Assembly (NCBI GenBank): GCA_016794165.1
Contig: JAEUKV010000008.1
Location: forward strand, 1-36,063
Length of the DNA: 36,063 bases
Source of the DNA: Rhodospirillaceae bacterium
GTDB taxonomy: Bacteria; Pseudomonadota; Alphaproteobacteria; Dongiales; Dongiaceae
Reading direction: 5' to 3'
A program made the translations under genes and the position numbers. The notes below the pieces were generated by a model. That model worked only from the letters and a program-made list of their open reading frames with translations. It was not told where the DNA came from and did not search any database. This document shows positions 1 to 8,011 of the stretch, piece by piece (the first letter of the stretch is position 1; each line of letters starts with the position of its first letter).

Positions 1-1
1 G

Positions 2-379
2 CTGGCCGTCACCTGCAGCGATCCCGCCGATCCCAACCACAAGGTCTGCGCCGACAATCTGGCGCGCCTGCGCGCCACGCGCGATGCGTCGGGACGCGAA
101 CTTGAGATCGTCGAGATCGAGCAGCCGCGCCCGCAATTCGATGCCGAGGGTCGGCGCCTCGCCATGTCCTACGTCAATTTCTATCTGCCCAACGGCGCGG
201 TGATCCTGCCGGCCTTCGAGGACGGTGCCGCCGACAAGCGCGCCTTCGACATCTTGACGCGGCTCTATCCCAAGCGCGAAGTCGTGCAATTGCCGGCCAT
301 CGAACTGGCCCATGGCGGCGGTGGCTTTCATTCCATCTGCCTGCCGCAACCCGGCGGCAACGTCGCCAAGCCGAACTGA
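2..379 (+). CDS. aguA: Agmatine deiminase, C-terminal part (5' end outside window)
   Basis: The frame is open from base 2 and ends in TGA at 377-379, giving the last 125 residues of a longer protein. The C-terminal block HGGGGFHSICLPQP fits the GGGxxHCxTxQxP motif of the agmatine deiminase / peptidylarginine deiminase family, whose conserved cysteine here is the C of SICL. The block YVNFYLPNGAVILPAF is also typical of the family. Agmatine deiminase converts agmatine to N-carbamoylputrescine plus ammonia in the cytosol, a step of arginine-derived putrescine synthesis. The N-terminal two thirds are outside the window, so the remaining catalytic residues cannot be checked. The next gene converges on it after 12 bases. 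Confidence 0.85.
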   Translation: MAVTCSDPADPNHKVCADNLARLRATRDASGRELEIVEIEQPRPQFDAEGRRLAMSYVNFYLPNGAVILPAFEDGAADKRAFDILTRLYPKREVVQLPAIELAHGGGGFHSICLPQPGGNVAKPN

Positions 380-391
380 GGGATAATCCCA

Positions 392-1282
392 CTATTCGGG
401 TTGAGCCGGTCCGTCCTTTCTGTTTGCCTCCCGCGCCAGCCACGCGGCGGCAATCGAGGCGAAGGTGATCAGCAGGATGGCGAGCCAGCCGCGCCAACCG
501 ATCCGGTCACCCAACAGGGCGAAGCCTATCACGGTGGCAACCATCGGCTCGGCGGCGATCAGAATGCCGAATGTTTTCGGTGGCATCGACTTGAGGGCGA
601 GGAATTCCAGCAGCAGCGGGATCGCAGCGGAGAAGAGGGCAACGCCCAGAACCGCCGGAACCGCACCGCCACTGACCGTGAGCTGCGCCAGCGCGCCGAG
701 GCCACTCACTGGCAACAGCAGGAGCGCGGCGACAATCATGGCGAGAGCCAGGCCCACGCCACCTTCGACCGCGCGGCCGATCCGCTTGCTCAGCAGGATG
801 TAAACCGCCCAGCCCAGCCCCGCACCGAAGGCATAGAGAACACCGATCGGGTCGAGACGGCTGCCGATGTCGGGCGTGAGCAGCAGGATGCCGCCGGCCG
901 CCAACGCGACGCACAGTACGTCGAGCCACCACCGCGAGGCCGCCAGCGCAACGCCGAGGGGTCCCAGGAATTCGATCGCAACCGCAATGCCGAGCGGTAT
1001 CCGGGCAAGGGACTCGTAGAAGAGCCCGCTTTGCGCTGCCATCAACAGGCCGAGCAGCACAATACCGCGGGGCGCCTGCCGCCAGCCGCGTACAAGATGA
1101 CCGCGATAGAGACAGCACAACGCCGCACCACCGATCGTCATGCGCAAGAACAGCACGCCAAGCGGCCCGAACAGGGAGAAAAGCCCGATCGCCAGAACCG
1201 CCCCAAGCTGGATCGAAATGATGGCCGTTACCAACAGCAGCGGGGCCGGCAGGCGTTCAATTGGCTGGATAATCGCCTTCAT
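392..1282 (-). CDS. EamA/DMT-family inner-membrane exporter, RhtA-like
   Basis: This 296-residue protein is almost entirely hydrophobic, with about ten membrane segments in two EamA halves. The N-terminal stretch SIQLGAVLAIGLFSLFGPLG, the block IPLGIAVAIEFLGPLGVAL and the later PKTFGILIAAEPMVA closely follow the threonine/homoserine exporter RhtA of E. coli. RhtA exports threonine, homoserine and some other amino acids from the cytoplasm, but the substrate of this homologue is inferred only. The ATG at 1282 starts the conserved region. It lies 64 bases downstream of the small secreted protein gene on the same strand, so it may be the last gene of a unit that begins with the HD protein. Confidence 0.85.
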   Translation of the reverse strand: MKAIIQPIERLPAPLLLVTAIISIQLGAVLAIGLFSLFGPLGVLFLRMTIGGAALCCLYRGHLVRGWRQAPRGIVLLGLLMAAQSGLFYESLARIPLGIAVAIEFLGPLGVALAASRWWLDVLCVALAAGGILLLTPDIGSRLDPIGVLYAFGAGLGWAVYILLSKRIGRAVEGGVGLALAMIVAALLLLPVSGLGALAQLTVSGGAVPAVLGVALFSAAIPLLLEFLALKSMPPKTFGILIAAEPMVATVIGFALLGDRIGWRGWLAILLITFASIAAAWLAREANRKDGPAQPE

Positions 1283-1346
1283 GGGTAGATGCCGTGTCGA
1301 GGGCCAATCCGGCGGCGGAAGGGAAAGACGTGGCGATGGGAGTCTG

Positions 1347-1616
1347 CTACTCCACGCCCAATGTCATCTTCCAGTATTCCAGCGAACATGACACCAGTGG
1401 CGGCAAGTTGGGATAGCGGTCGCGCATGACCTCTTCGCCCAAGGTACCGCCAGAAAGCGATTGCACCAGGGCCGAGCCGAGACTGCTATTGGAGGTCTCG
1501 GCCGCAACCATTTTCTGCTCCAGCGCGGCGCAGGAACTGGTCGCGGATTCGACGACCTGTGGCGCCCAGATGAAGGCGACGGCGATCAGCAGCAGGGTAA
1601 CGAGGAGGCGCTTCAT
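1347..1616 (-). CDS. Small secreted protein of unknown function
   Basis: This 89-residue protein begins with a clear signal peptide: MKR, a hydrophobic core, and a likely cleavage after VVESA near residue 25. The mature part is about 64 residues and contains two cysteines (in SSCAAL and VSCSLEY), which could form a disulfide in the periplasm. I recognise no family. Its start codon overlaps the stop codon of the upstream HD-domain gene by four bases (ATGA at 1613-1616), so the two are probably translationally coupled. That coupling and the signal peptide are the main reasons to accept it as real. Confidence 0.6.
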   Translation of the reverse strand: MKRLLVTLLLIAVAFIWAPQVVESATSSCAALEQKMVAAETSNSSLGSALVQSLSGGTLGEEVMRDRYPNLPPLVSCSLEYWKMTLGVE

Positions 1617-2194
1617 GCCGCCGCCGCGTCCCGGACGCGGCCGAACGGCGGTCGCGCGAACAGACGCTGGACCATGGGCACGAAGGCCTCGATCGGCGCC
1701 GTATCGTAGGCGGGGTCGAAGCTGTTCTGGTCATAGTTCTGGCAGAAGAGGGCCGTGCGCTCGAACATCGGGTGGCCGCGGTACTGCTCGCGCTCGTTCC
1801 GGTCCAGCCCCAGGTGATGGAAGAAGTAGTAGCCCTGGAACACGCCGTGGTGCTTCACCAGCCAGTAATTGTCTTCCGAGACATAGGGGCGCAGGATCGC
1901 GGCGGCAAGCTCGGAGTGGTTCTCCGGCGCCAATAGGTCGCCGATGTCGTGAAGCAGGGCGCAGACCACCATTTCCTCGTCCTCGCCGGCGCGCATGGCC
2001 CGGGTCGCGGATTGCAGCGAATGCTGGTAGCGGTCGATCTGGTAGCCCATCTTGTCGCCGGCCAGCAGCTTGAGATTGGCCAGAACATTGTCGGCGAGGT
2101 TGTGGTTGAGCTTCTGGTAGATGCGGTCGAGGAACTGGTATTCCTCAAAGGTGCCGTCTTCCATGCGGATGAAGTTGACGGATTCTGATTCCAT
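1613..2194 (-). CDS. HD-domain protein of the PhnZ/MIOX-like mixed-valent diiron type (putative)
   Basis: This 193-residue protein has the whole HD metal set. His58 lies in QHSLQSA, His82-Asp83 in LLHDIGD, His93 in NHSEL, His115/116 in VKHHGVF, and there are acidic residues Asp155, Asp160 and Asp164 in a YDQNSFDPAYD block. The spacing HSLQxA ... LLHDIG ... KHH ... FDPxYD resembles PhnZ and myo-inositol oxygenase, diiron oxygenases that cleave C-P or C-C bonds, more than ordinary HD phosphohydrolases. Family membership is seen in the motifs. Oxygenase rather than hydrolase activity is inference, and the substrate is unknown. The gene heads a minus-strand unit with the secreted protein and the RhtA-like exporter, and is divergent from the Fe-S protein gene. 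Confidence 0.7.
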   Translation of the reverse strand: MESESVNFIRMEDGTFEEYQFLDRIYQKLNHNLADNVLANLKLLAGDKMGYQIDRYQHSLQSATRAMRAGEDEEMVVCALLHDIGDLLAPENHSELAAAILRPYVSEDNYWLVKHHGVFQGYYFFHHLGLDRNEREQYRGHPMFERTALFCQNYDQNSFDPAYDTAPIEAFVPMVQRLFARPPFGRVRDAAAA

Positions 2195-2287
2195 GGCGCC
2201 GTTTCCTCGACATCAATTTGACAATTTCCGATGCACTCTAGGGGCACCGAAGCACCCGGTCCAGACCGCTCATTGCCCGAATTGACC

Positions 2288-2989
2288 ATGCCAGCCGACT
2301 TCATGGAATCGCTTGCCGCCGCCCAACTTTCCGCCGCCCTGGCCGAACACGGCATGGCGCTGCGTGGCGGCTTTCGTGTGACCGCGGCGGACGATCTGCC
2401 CGACCCGGCGCCCGGCCGCCAGGCGCGCGCGCTGCTGCTGGTCGGCAATGTCGGCGGGGCGATGTGGCCGGCCTTTGCCGCAGCCAGGGATGGCGGCACG
2501 GGCGCCAATCCCATGGATAACTGGACCCGCCGTGTGATCGACCCCATTGCCGGACAGGTCGGCGCCCTGGCTCTCTATCCCTTTGTCGGCCCGCCCTATT
2601 TTCCCTTTCAACGCTGGGCGATGCGGGCGGAAGCCGTGGCGCCGTCGCCATTGATGATCCTGATTCATCCCGTTCACGGCCTGTGGCATGCCTACCGGGC
2701 CGCCCTCGTGCTCGCCGATGACTGTGATCTTGCGCCCGTCCCGGCGGCGCCCATTCCGTGCGAAACCTGCGCCGATCGCCCCTGTCTACGGGCCTGTCCC
2801 GTGGCGGCCTTTACGGCCACCGGCTTCGCCGATCGCACCTGCGCCAGCCATGTGGATGGGCCCAACGGCGGAGATTGCCGTGAGGGCGGTTGCCTTGCCC
2901 GCCGCGCCTGCCCGGTCGGGCAGGACCTTGCCTACCCACCCGCCCAGATGGCCTTTCACATGGAGGCCTTCCTGTCCCGCCGCCGGTGA
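2288..2989 (+). CDS. QueG-like 4Fe-4S ferredoxin-type protein
   Basis: From the ATG at 2288 the protein has 233 residues. An in-frame ATG at 2231 would add 19 residues. I prefer 2288 because it leaves room for a divergent promoter, but neither start has a convincing ribosome binding site. The C-terminal third is cysteine-rich: Cys158, 161, 166 and 170 (CETCADRPCLRACPV), then Cys185, 197, 202 and 208 ending in ACPVG. These could hold two 4Fe-4S clusters, arranged much as in epoxyqueuosine reductase QueG. The N-terminal 150 residues would be the partner domain. It lacks the length of QueG (about 350-380 residues), so I do not assign that activity. Alphaproteobacterial relatives are generally annotated simply as ferredoxin. 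Confidence 0.7.
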   Translation: MPADFMESLAAAQLSAALAEHGMALRGGFRVTAADDLPDPAPGRQARALLLVGNVGGAMWPAFAAARDGGTGANPMDNWTRRVIDPIAGQVGALALYPFVGPPYFPFQRWAMRAEAVAPSPLMILIHPVHGLWHAYRAALVLADDCDLAPVPAAPIPCETCADRPCLRACPVAAFTATGFADRTCASHVDGPNGGDCREGGCLARRACPVGQDLAYPPAQMAFHMEAFLSRRR

Positions 2990-3070
2990 CCCGGCGGGTT
3001 CCGCGAGTGAACTCCATGGGCCCCCCGCGGCGACAGAGCGGCATCAATACCCATTCACCGACTTGAGAAA

Positions 3071-3184
3071 ATGAAACAAGCTTCTGGATTTATGGCTTTT
3101 ACCTCGCTCGTCGTCGCTGCCTGCATCATGTTGGCCGGGGCGTTCCTGGCCGCCCTTCTGGCATCGGGTGCCAATGCCGGATAA
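3071..3184 (+). CDS. Possible 37-residue single-span membrane protein
   Basis: An ATG at 3071 opens a 37-codon frame ending in TAA at 3182-3184. The product would be a short N-terminus, one hydrophobic segment of about 24 residues (FTSLVVAACIMLAGAFLAAL) and a short tail. It lies alone between the Fe-S protein gene and the secreted repeat protein. The upstream sequence has only a weak purine run (GAGAAA directly before the ATG). Such small membrane proteins are common and easily missed. A hydrophobic frame of this length could also arise by chance, so the call is tentative. Confidence 0.3.
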   Translation: MKQASGFMAFTSLVVAACIMLAGAFLAALLASGANAG

Positions 3185-3312
3185 GCCTCTGTTGTCGGGA
3201 TGCCTGTGACAAACGTGCCACAGCTCCTGGATTTCCGGATCACACTTGTCCCGGCATGAGTCGATGCGGTATCAACTAATCCTCCTGAAATTGATCAAAC
3301 GGGGAGGGCGGG

Positions 3313-4245
3313 TTGCGCTCACTCATGAACAAGCTGGCGGGTTTTGGCGCCGGCCTTGCAGTCTGTCTCGGTCTATCCATCGGTGCCACGCAGGCCGCCG
3401 AAGTAACGATCCTGGCGGTTGAAGGTGCCGGCGGCCCCGAGGTCACGGAGACGATCTCCTGGACCGTGGTGCGGGTCGACAGCGAAACCGGCAAGCCGGA
3501 AACCAAGCCAACCGCGACAGGCAAGTCCGCGCAACTGAAAACCAAACTTGAGCCGGGCCAGTACATCGTCACCGCCATGCTGGGCAAGACCCAGGCGCGC
3601 CAGGCGATTCTGGTGGGCGAGGCCGCCACGACCCGCTCCATCATCCTGACCGACCCCAGCCAGAAGACCGCCAAGGCGCTAGCCGGCCCACCGGCCCAGC
3701 TTTCGATCAACATGAAGCTGAGCAAGGGCAAGAACCCGGTCAAGGATCCGGTACATTGGGAAGTCTACGAGTACACCAAGGGGGCGACCGAATCCGGCGC
3801 TCTGGTCATGGAGCAGAAGGCTGCTACCGGGAAGTTTACCCTGCCCCCGGGCAGCTATGTGGTCCGGGCCAATTTCCAGGGCGCACAGGCCGATCTGGTG
3901 ATCCCGCTGGAAGCCGGCAACTCGTTCAAGTACACCCTCAATCTCTACGCTGGCTATGCCAAGCTGAGCGCCGTAAAGCCCACCAAGCTCAAAGCCACCG
4001 ACAAAGTCACCTGGCAGATCCTGCGCCAGCGGCCGAATGCGCCCGGGGTCTATGAAATGGTTGCCAGCAGCGACAAGCCGGATCCCACCATCATGCTGCG
4101 CGAGGGGCGCTATCTCGCCGTCGCGCGCGTCGGCCCCCAGCTCTGGGGTAGCGAGCAGATCACCATCCTGGCCGGTGAGACCATCAAGAAGAAGGTCAAT
4201 CTGAAAGAGGGTGTCGGCGCCCCGGAAGTGGCCGCCGCGAACTGA
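3313..4245 (+). CDS. Secreted protein built from three similar beta-rich segments
   Basis: This 310-residue protein has a signal peptide ending near TQAAE at about residue 29. The mature part falls into three segments of about 85 residues (roughly 30-115, 120-210 and 211-300). Each contains a W-V/E/I-hydrophobic strand and then a L-x-P/E-G-x-Y-x-V-x-A hairpin: LEPGQYIVTA, LPPGSYVVRA and LREGRYLAVA. This looks like a repeated Ig-like or carboxypeptidase-regulatory-like beta sandwich. The start is probably the TTG at 3313, because GGGGAGGG lies four bases upstream. An ATG at 3325 is the alternative. A strong intrinsic terminator follows, so it is probably a single-gene transcript. No catalytic motif was seen, and a cell-envelope or binding role is a guess. 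Confidence 0.7.
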   Translation: MRSLMNKLAGFGAGLAVCLGLSIGATQAAEVTILAVEGAGGPEVTETISWTVVRVDSETGKPETKPTATGKSAQLKTKLEPGQYIVTAMLGKTQARQAILVGEAATTRSIILTDPSQKTAKALAGPPAQLSINMKLSKGKNPVKDPVHWEVYEYTKGATESGALVMEQKAATGKFTLPPGSYVVRANFQGAQADLVIPLEAGNSFKYTLNLYAGYAKLSAVKPTKLKATDKVTWQILRQRPNAPGVYEMVASSDKPDPTIMLREGRYLAVARVGPQLWGSEQITILAGETIKKKVNLKEGVGAPEVAAAN

Positions 4246-4265
4246 GCCACGGCCAGATTTCGACG

Positions 4266-4298
4266 AAAAGGCGCTGCCTCCTGGGCGGCGCCTTTTTT
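4266..4298 (+). terminator. Intrinsic terminator after the secreted repeat protein gene
   Basis: AAAAGGCGC at 4266-4274 pairs with GCGCCTTTT at 4288-4296, and TGCC (4275-4278) pairs with GGCG (4284-4287, one G-U). This gives a 13-base-pair stem with a five-base loop, followed by a run of six T. It begins 20 bases after the stop codon. This is the clearest Rho-independent terminator in the window. Confidence 0.9.
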
Positions 4299-4426
4299 CG
4301 TAGCGGGCGGCTCCGACAACCGTCCGGGATGATTGGCCGGAATGGGCGCCATGAGACTTTCTTTCCAGCCGAAAGCGACCGTCTTTGCTAGGTTGACGAC
4401 AGAAGTTAACTCCCGAGGGGCCCATC

Positions 4427-5965
4427 ATGTCACGCGAAGCAGCGCGCGAAGCGCGCGGTCGCCGCAATGTTCGCCAGGCGCGCGGACTGAAGCAATTGCC
4501 CTGGCGCAACCATCGCAACAACTACGACCCGATCCGGGTACTTTCCGACGACCAGATCGAGGCCATCCATCTGACATCGCTGCGCATCCTTTCGGAGCTC
4601 GGTATCGAGTTCCTGGAAGAGAACGCCCTGCGTATCCTGAAAGAGAACGGCGCCGACGTGACGCCCGGCTCCAATCTGGTCCGCTTCGATCCGGCCCTGA
4701 TCATGGAAAAGATCAGAACCGTGCCGAAGACATTCACGCTGCATGCCCGCAACCCGGCACACAATCTTTCCTTCGGCGAGAACCATATCAATTTCGGCTC
4801 TGTCGCCTCAGCCCCCAATGTCTCCGATCTCGACAAGGGACGCCGGCCTGGCAATGTCGAGGATTACGGCAATCTGCTGCGCCTCGCACAGTCGCTGAAT
4901 GCGGTGCAGTTCCTCGGCGGCTACCCGGTCGAGCCCGCCGACCTGCCCCCGGCGACGCGGCATCTCGATGCGCTCTACATGGCCGCCACCCTGACCGACA
5001 AGGTCTGGCACCCCTATTCGCTCGGCAACGAGCGGATCGAGGATGCCATCGAGCTGATGGCGCTAACGCGCGGCATCTCGAAGGAGCAACTGGCCAAGGA
5101 ACCCAGCGTCTTCTCGATCATCAACAGCAACTCGCCCCTGCGCCTGGATACGCCCATGCTCCAGGGCCTGCAGGCGATGGCGAAAGCCGGGCAGCCTATC
5201 GTGCTGACTCCCTTCACGCTCTCCGGGGCCATGGCGCCGGCAACCGTCGCCGGCGCGCTGGCTCAGGCCAACGCGGAAGCGTTGGCGGGCCTCGCCTTCA
5301 CGCAGATGGTCAATCCAGGCGTGCCCTGCGTCTATGGCGGCTTTACTTCGAATGTTGACATGAAAACCGGCGCGCCCGCTTTCGGCACGCCGGAATACAC
5401 GCGCGCCGCCATGGCCGGTGGACAATTGGCGCGCCGCTATGGCTTCCCCTACCGCTCCTCGAATGCCTGTGCCGCCAACGCGGTCGATGCGCAGGCGGCC
5501 TATGAATCCGAGATGTCGCTGTGGGGCGCCGTCATGGGGCATGCCAATCTCATCCTGCATGGTGCCGGCTGGATGGAAGGTGGCCTCGTTGCCTCGTTCG
5601 AAAAGATGGTGATCGATGCCGAGATGATTCAGTCAATGAGCGAGTTTCTGCTACCGCTCGACACCTCGGAAGATGCGCTTGGCTTCGAGGCGATGAAGGA
5701 AGTCGGTCCTGGCGGCCATTTCTTCGGCTGCGCCCATACCATGGCGCGCTACGAGACGGCATTTTACTCGCCGCTGGTCTCCGACTGGCGCAACTTTGAG
5801 ACTTGGCGCCTCGCTGGCGCCCAGGATGCGGCGCAGCGGGCAAACGCGCTGTGGAAGCAGGCGTTGTCGGATTACGAACGGCCGCCGATCGATCCCGCGG
5901 TGGATGAAGCGATGCAGGCCTTCGTTGCCAGGCGGAAGGAAGAAGGCGGAGTCAAGCAGATCTGA
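4427..5965 (+). CDS. MttB-superfamily methyltransferase, non-pyrrolysine type
   Basis: This 512-residue protein belongs to the trimethylamine methyltransferase (MttB) superfamily. It has the N-terminal RILSELGIEFL block, a TIM-barrel body with GGFTSNVDMKTGAPAFGTPE, and the C-terminal GPGGHFFGCAHTM block. Classical trimethylamine MttB needs a read-through amber codon for pyrrolysine, but this frame has none. It therefore belongs with the MtgB-like members, some of which demethylate glycine betaine or other quaternary amines and pass the methyl group to a corrinoid protein. No corrinoid protein or reactivase lies in the window, so the partner must be elsewhere and the substrate is unknown. The ATG at 4427 has GAGGGG six bases upstream. 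Confidence 0.85.
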   Translation: MSREAAREARGRRNVRQARGLKQLPWRNHRNNYDPIRVLSDDQIEAIHLTSLRILSELGIEFLEENALRILKENGADVTPGSNLVRFDPALIMEKIRTVPKTFTLHARNPAHNLSFGENHINFGSVASAPNVSDLDKGRRPGNVEDYGNLLRLAQSLNAVQFLGGYPVEPADLPPATRHLDALYMAATLTDKVWHPYSLGNERIEDAIELMALTRGISKEQLAKEPSVFSIINSNSPLRLDTPMLQGLQAMAKAGQPIVLTPFTLSGAMAPATVAGALAQANAEALAGLAFTQMVNPGVPCVYGGFTSNVDMKTGAPAFGTPEYTRAAMAGGQLARRYGFPYRSSNACAANAVDAQAAYESEMSLWGAVMGHANLILHGAGWMEGGLVASFEKMVIDAEMIQSMSEFLLPLDTSEDALGFEAMKEVGPGGHFFGCAHTMARYETAFYSPLVSDWRNFETWRLAGAQDAAQRANALWKQALSDYERPPIDPAVDEAMQAFVARRKEEGGVKQI

Positions 5966-6019
5966 AATCCCGTCGCGGCACCCGCCCCGTCAAGTCGCCC
6001 GCCCAAGTGGTGGTGCCCG

Positions 6020-6976
6020 CTAGGCGAGGTCCGAATAGGGGTGGAGCAGTGGCTCCTTCGGGTGCAGGAAGTATTTCTTGGCCAGCGCCGCGTAACCCTG
6101 GACGAAGTAATTGCCATTGGCCGCCAGCAGGGCCGGCTTCATCTCCCGGTAGCGGCTTGGCCGGCGGTGCCAGGCCAGGCCAGGCTCCGCATGGTGCAGG
6201 GCATGGAGATTGTTCCACAGGAACATCACGCTCCAGAACGGGCCGGCTTCCAGGATGATGGTGCGCTGCCTCTCGTCAGGCATGGCGCGATGCTCCGCGA
6301 AGGAACGCACCAGTGCCATTGATGTGCCGGGATAGGCAAACAGTGCGACATAGGCCCAGAAAGGAATGTCGCAGATACCGATCACCCAAAAGAGAATAAG
6401 TGCGGTACTCGGCAAGTGCCAGACCCAGGCCCGCAAGCGCTGGCCGTTGCCCTCGCGCAAGTCGCGCAGCAGGTACCGCAGGACGTTGACTGTATAATAC
6501 GCCGGACCCAGCAGCATGCGACCCGCCAGTGTCCGCATGGCCTGGCGCACCAGCCGATGCGGCGCCGACATGCCAGCCAGTTGCGCCGCCGTCAGGTAAT
6601 TCGATTCCGGATCGATCAACGGTGCAGTCAGGTCTTCGTCGATGTGATGCTTGAGGTGGCTGTGAACATAGTTGTCATAGGGCATCCACAGCCAGAGGGC
6701 CCAGCCGCTGAAGAGGCGGTTGAGCGTCGGCGACTGGAAGGGATAACCGTGGACTGCCTCATGCTGAAGCGAGCCATGGAGGCAGATGACCGAAGCGCCC
6801 AATGGCAGCACAACCCACCACGGCAGATCGCGATAGAACCAGGTGAGCAGGAGAAACGCGGCATAGACACTGAAACCGAGAAAAATGGTAGGCATATCCG
6901 CCCGATAGTCGTGGCGGCCAACGTCACCCTTGTTTCTGATCCGCGCGGTGCTGGCGGATGCGGTCCCGGTCGACAT
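6020..6976 (-). CDS. Membrane fatty acid desaturase / hydroxylase family protein
   Basis: From the ATG at 6976 the protein has 318 residues. Longer in-frame readings run into the divergent gene at 7121 and are not credible. Three histidine boxes are present: H67, H72 and H76 (HGSLQHEAVH), H105, H107, H110 and H111 (HSHLKHH), and H258, H261 and H262 (HALHH), plus H229. With about four to six hydrophobic segments, this is the diiron membrane desaturase fold. Such enzymes use O2 and electrons from ferredoxin or cytochrome b5 to introduce double bonds or hydroxyl groups into lipids. The exact substrate cannot be read from the sequence. It converges with the MttB-like gene and is divergent from the GFA gene. 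Confidence 0.85.
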   Translation of the reverse strand: MSTGTASASTARIRNKGDVGRHDYRADMPTIFLGFSVYAAFLLLTWFYRDLPWWVVLPLGASVICLHGSLQHEAVHGYPFQSPTLNRLFSGWALWLWMPYDNYVHSHLKHHIDEDLTAPLIDPESNYLTAAQLAGMSAPHRLVRQAMRTLAGRMLLGPAYYTVNVLRYLLRDLREGNGQRLRAWVWHLPSTALILFWVIGICDIPFWAYVALFAYPGTSMALVRSFAEHRAMPDERQRTIILEAGPFWSVMFLWNNLHALHHAEPGLAWHRRPSRYREMKPALLAANGNYFVQGYAALAKKYFLHPKEPLLHPYSDLA

Positions 6977-7120
6977 GTTTCCCAAAAGCCTAAAGAAGGT
7001 GCGGATATAGGTAACGAAAATCTCGCAAACCGGCAATCGAGAAAAACTACTGCCGTCGTGCCGTCGGGTCGGTATGCTCGCGCGGAAGTAAAAAGTGATG
7101 GTTAAGAACGGGGCGGGTGC

Positions 7121-7969
7121 ATGAAACGGGGTCAGTGCCTGTGTGGAGGGGTGAGTTTCGATTTGCCGGGTCCGCTGAAGGCGCCAACCGCATGCCATTG
7201 CGCCATGTGCCGGCGTTGGCATGGCGCCCTTGGGGTCTATACCTCGACCCCGAACACGGATTTTCGTCTGCGGGGCGCCGGCCTGGTGGGGTGGTATCGG
7301 TCCGGCCCCAATTCCGAGCGCGGCTTCTGCCGGCAGTGCGGCGCCTCCCTGTTCTGGCGCGAGGTCGGCGGCAGCCATACCGACATCGCCATGGGGGCGA
7401 TCGACCCGCCGACCGGCCTTTCGCTTGCCTGTCATATCTGGGTCGCGCATCGTGGCGACTATTGCGACCTCGCCGACGGGCTTCCACAATATGCCGAATC
7501 ATCCGCCGATGCCTCCCCGATCGCACCGGTGCCGGCCCCGGCGTCGGCAGTCGTGCAACCCGATTTACATCGGGGCGGGTGCCTGTGTGGCGCCATCACG
7601 CTGACCATCGCCGGCCCGATGCGTGACATCAGCACCTGTCATTGCCGGCAATGCCTGCGCTGGCACGGTCATGCGCCGGCCTACAGCAAGGCCAGATGGT
7701 CGCAGATCGCCCTCGAAGGCGCCGATCATCTTCACTGGTATGTCTCCTCCGAGACGGCGCGCCGCGGATCCTGCGATGTTTGCGGATCGAGTCTGTTCTG
7801 GGAACGGCGCAATGCCGATGCCGTGTCCATCGCGGCCGGTGCGCTCGACTCACCGACCGGTCTGCGCGTACAGCATCACATCTTTACCGCCGACCGGGAG
7901 GATTATGCGCCAATCGCCGATCGACTGCCGCAATTCTCCGGCAGTGGCGGCAACGCACTGCCCTTCTGA
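7121..7969 (+). CDS. Tandem GFA/CENP-V zinc-domain protein
   Basis: The 282-residue protein contains two copies of the GFA (glutathione-dependent formaldehyde-activating / CENP-V) zinc domain. Copy one (about residues 1-125) has GQCLCGGVSF, ACHCAMCRRWHG and FCRQCGASLFW. Copy two (about 145-280) has GGCLCGAITL, TCHCRQCLRWHG and SCDVCGSSLFW. Each copy keeps the cysteine pattern C-x-C ... C-x-C-x2-C ... C-x2-C that binds zinc. Most family members are single domains of 120-160 residues, so this is an in-frame duplication or fusion. Despite the family name, most members have no proven formaldehyde role. It lies 42 bases upstream of the PhnD-like gene and may lead that operon. Confidence 0.85.
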   Translation: MKRGQCLCGGVSFDLPGPLKAPTACHCAMCRRWHGALGVYTSTPNTDFRLRGAGLVGWYRSGPNSERGFCRQCGASLFWREVGGSHTDIAMGAIDPPTGLSLACHIWVAHRGDYCDLADGLPQYAESSADASPIAPVPAPASAVVQPDLHRGGCLCGAITLTIAGPMRDISTCHCRQCLRWHGHAPAYSKARWSQIALEGADHLHWYVSSETARRGSCDVCGSSLFWERRNADAVSIAAGALDSPTGLRVQHHIFTADREDYAPIADRLPQFSGSGGNALPF

Positions 7970-8011
7970 CTATCCTCAAACTAAACCGAATTCTTAGTGG
8001 GTTCCGCGTTC

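Noticed and set aside
3055-3243. 62-codon minus-strand frame in the gap before the secreted repeat protein
   Set aside because: No ribosome binding site or family. The plus-strand 37-codon membrane frame is a better, though weak, candidate.
4427-5965. Pyrrolysine-containing trimethylamine methyltransferase
   Set aside because: The frame contains no internal TAG and reads through without interruption.
6977-7489. N-terminal extension of the desaturase frame up to 7489
   Set aside because: It would overlap the divergent tandem-GFA gene by over 360 bases and has no desaturase similarity. The start at 6976 is much better.
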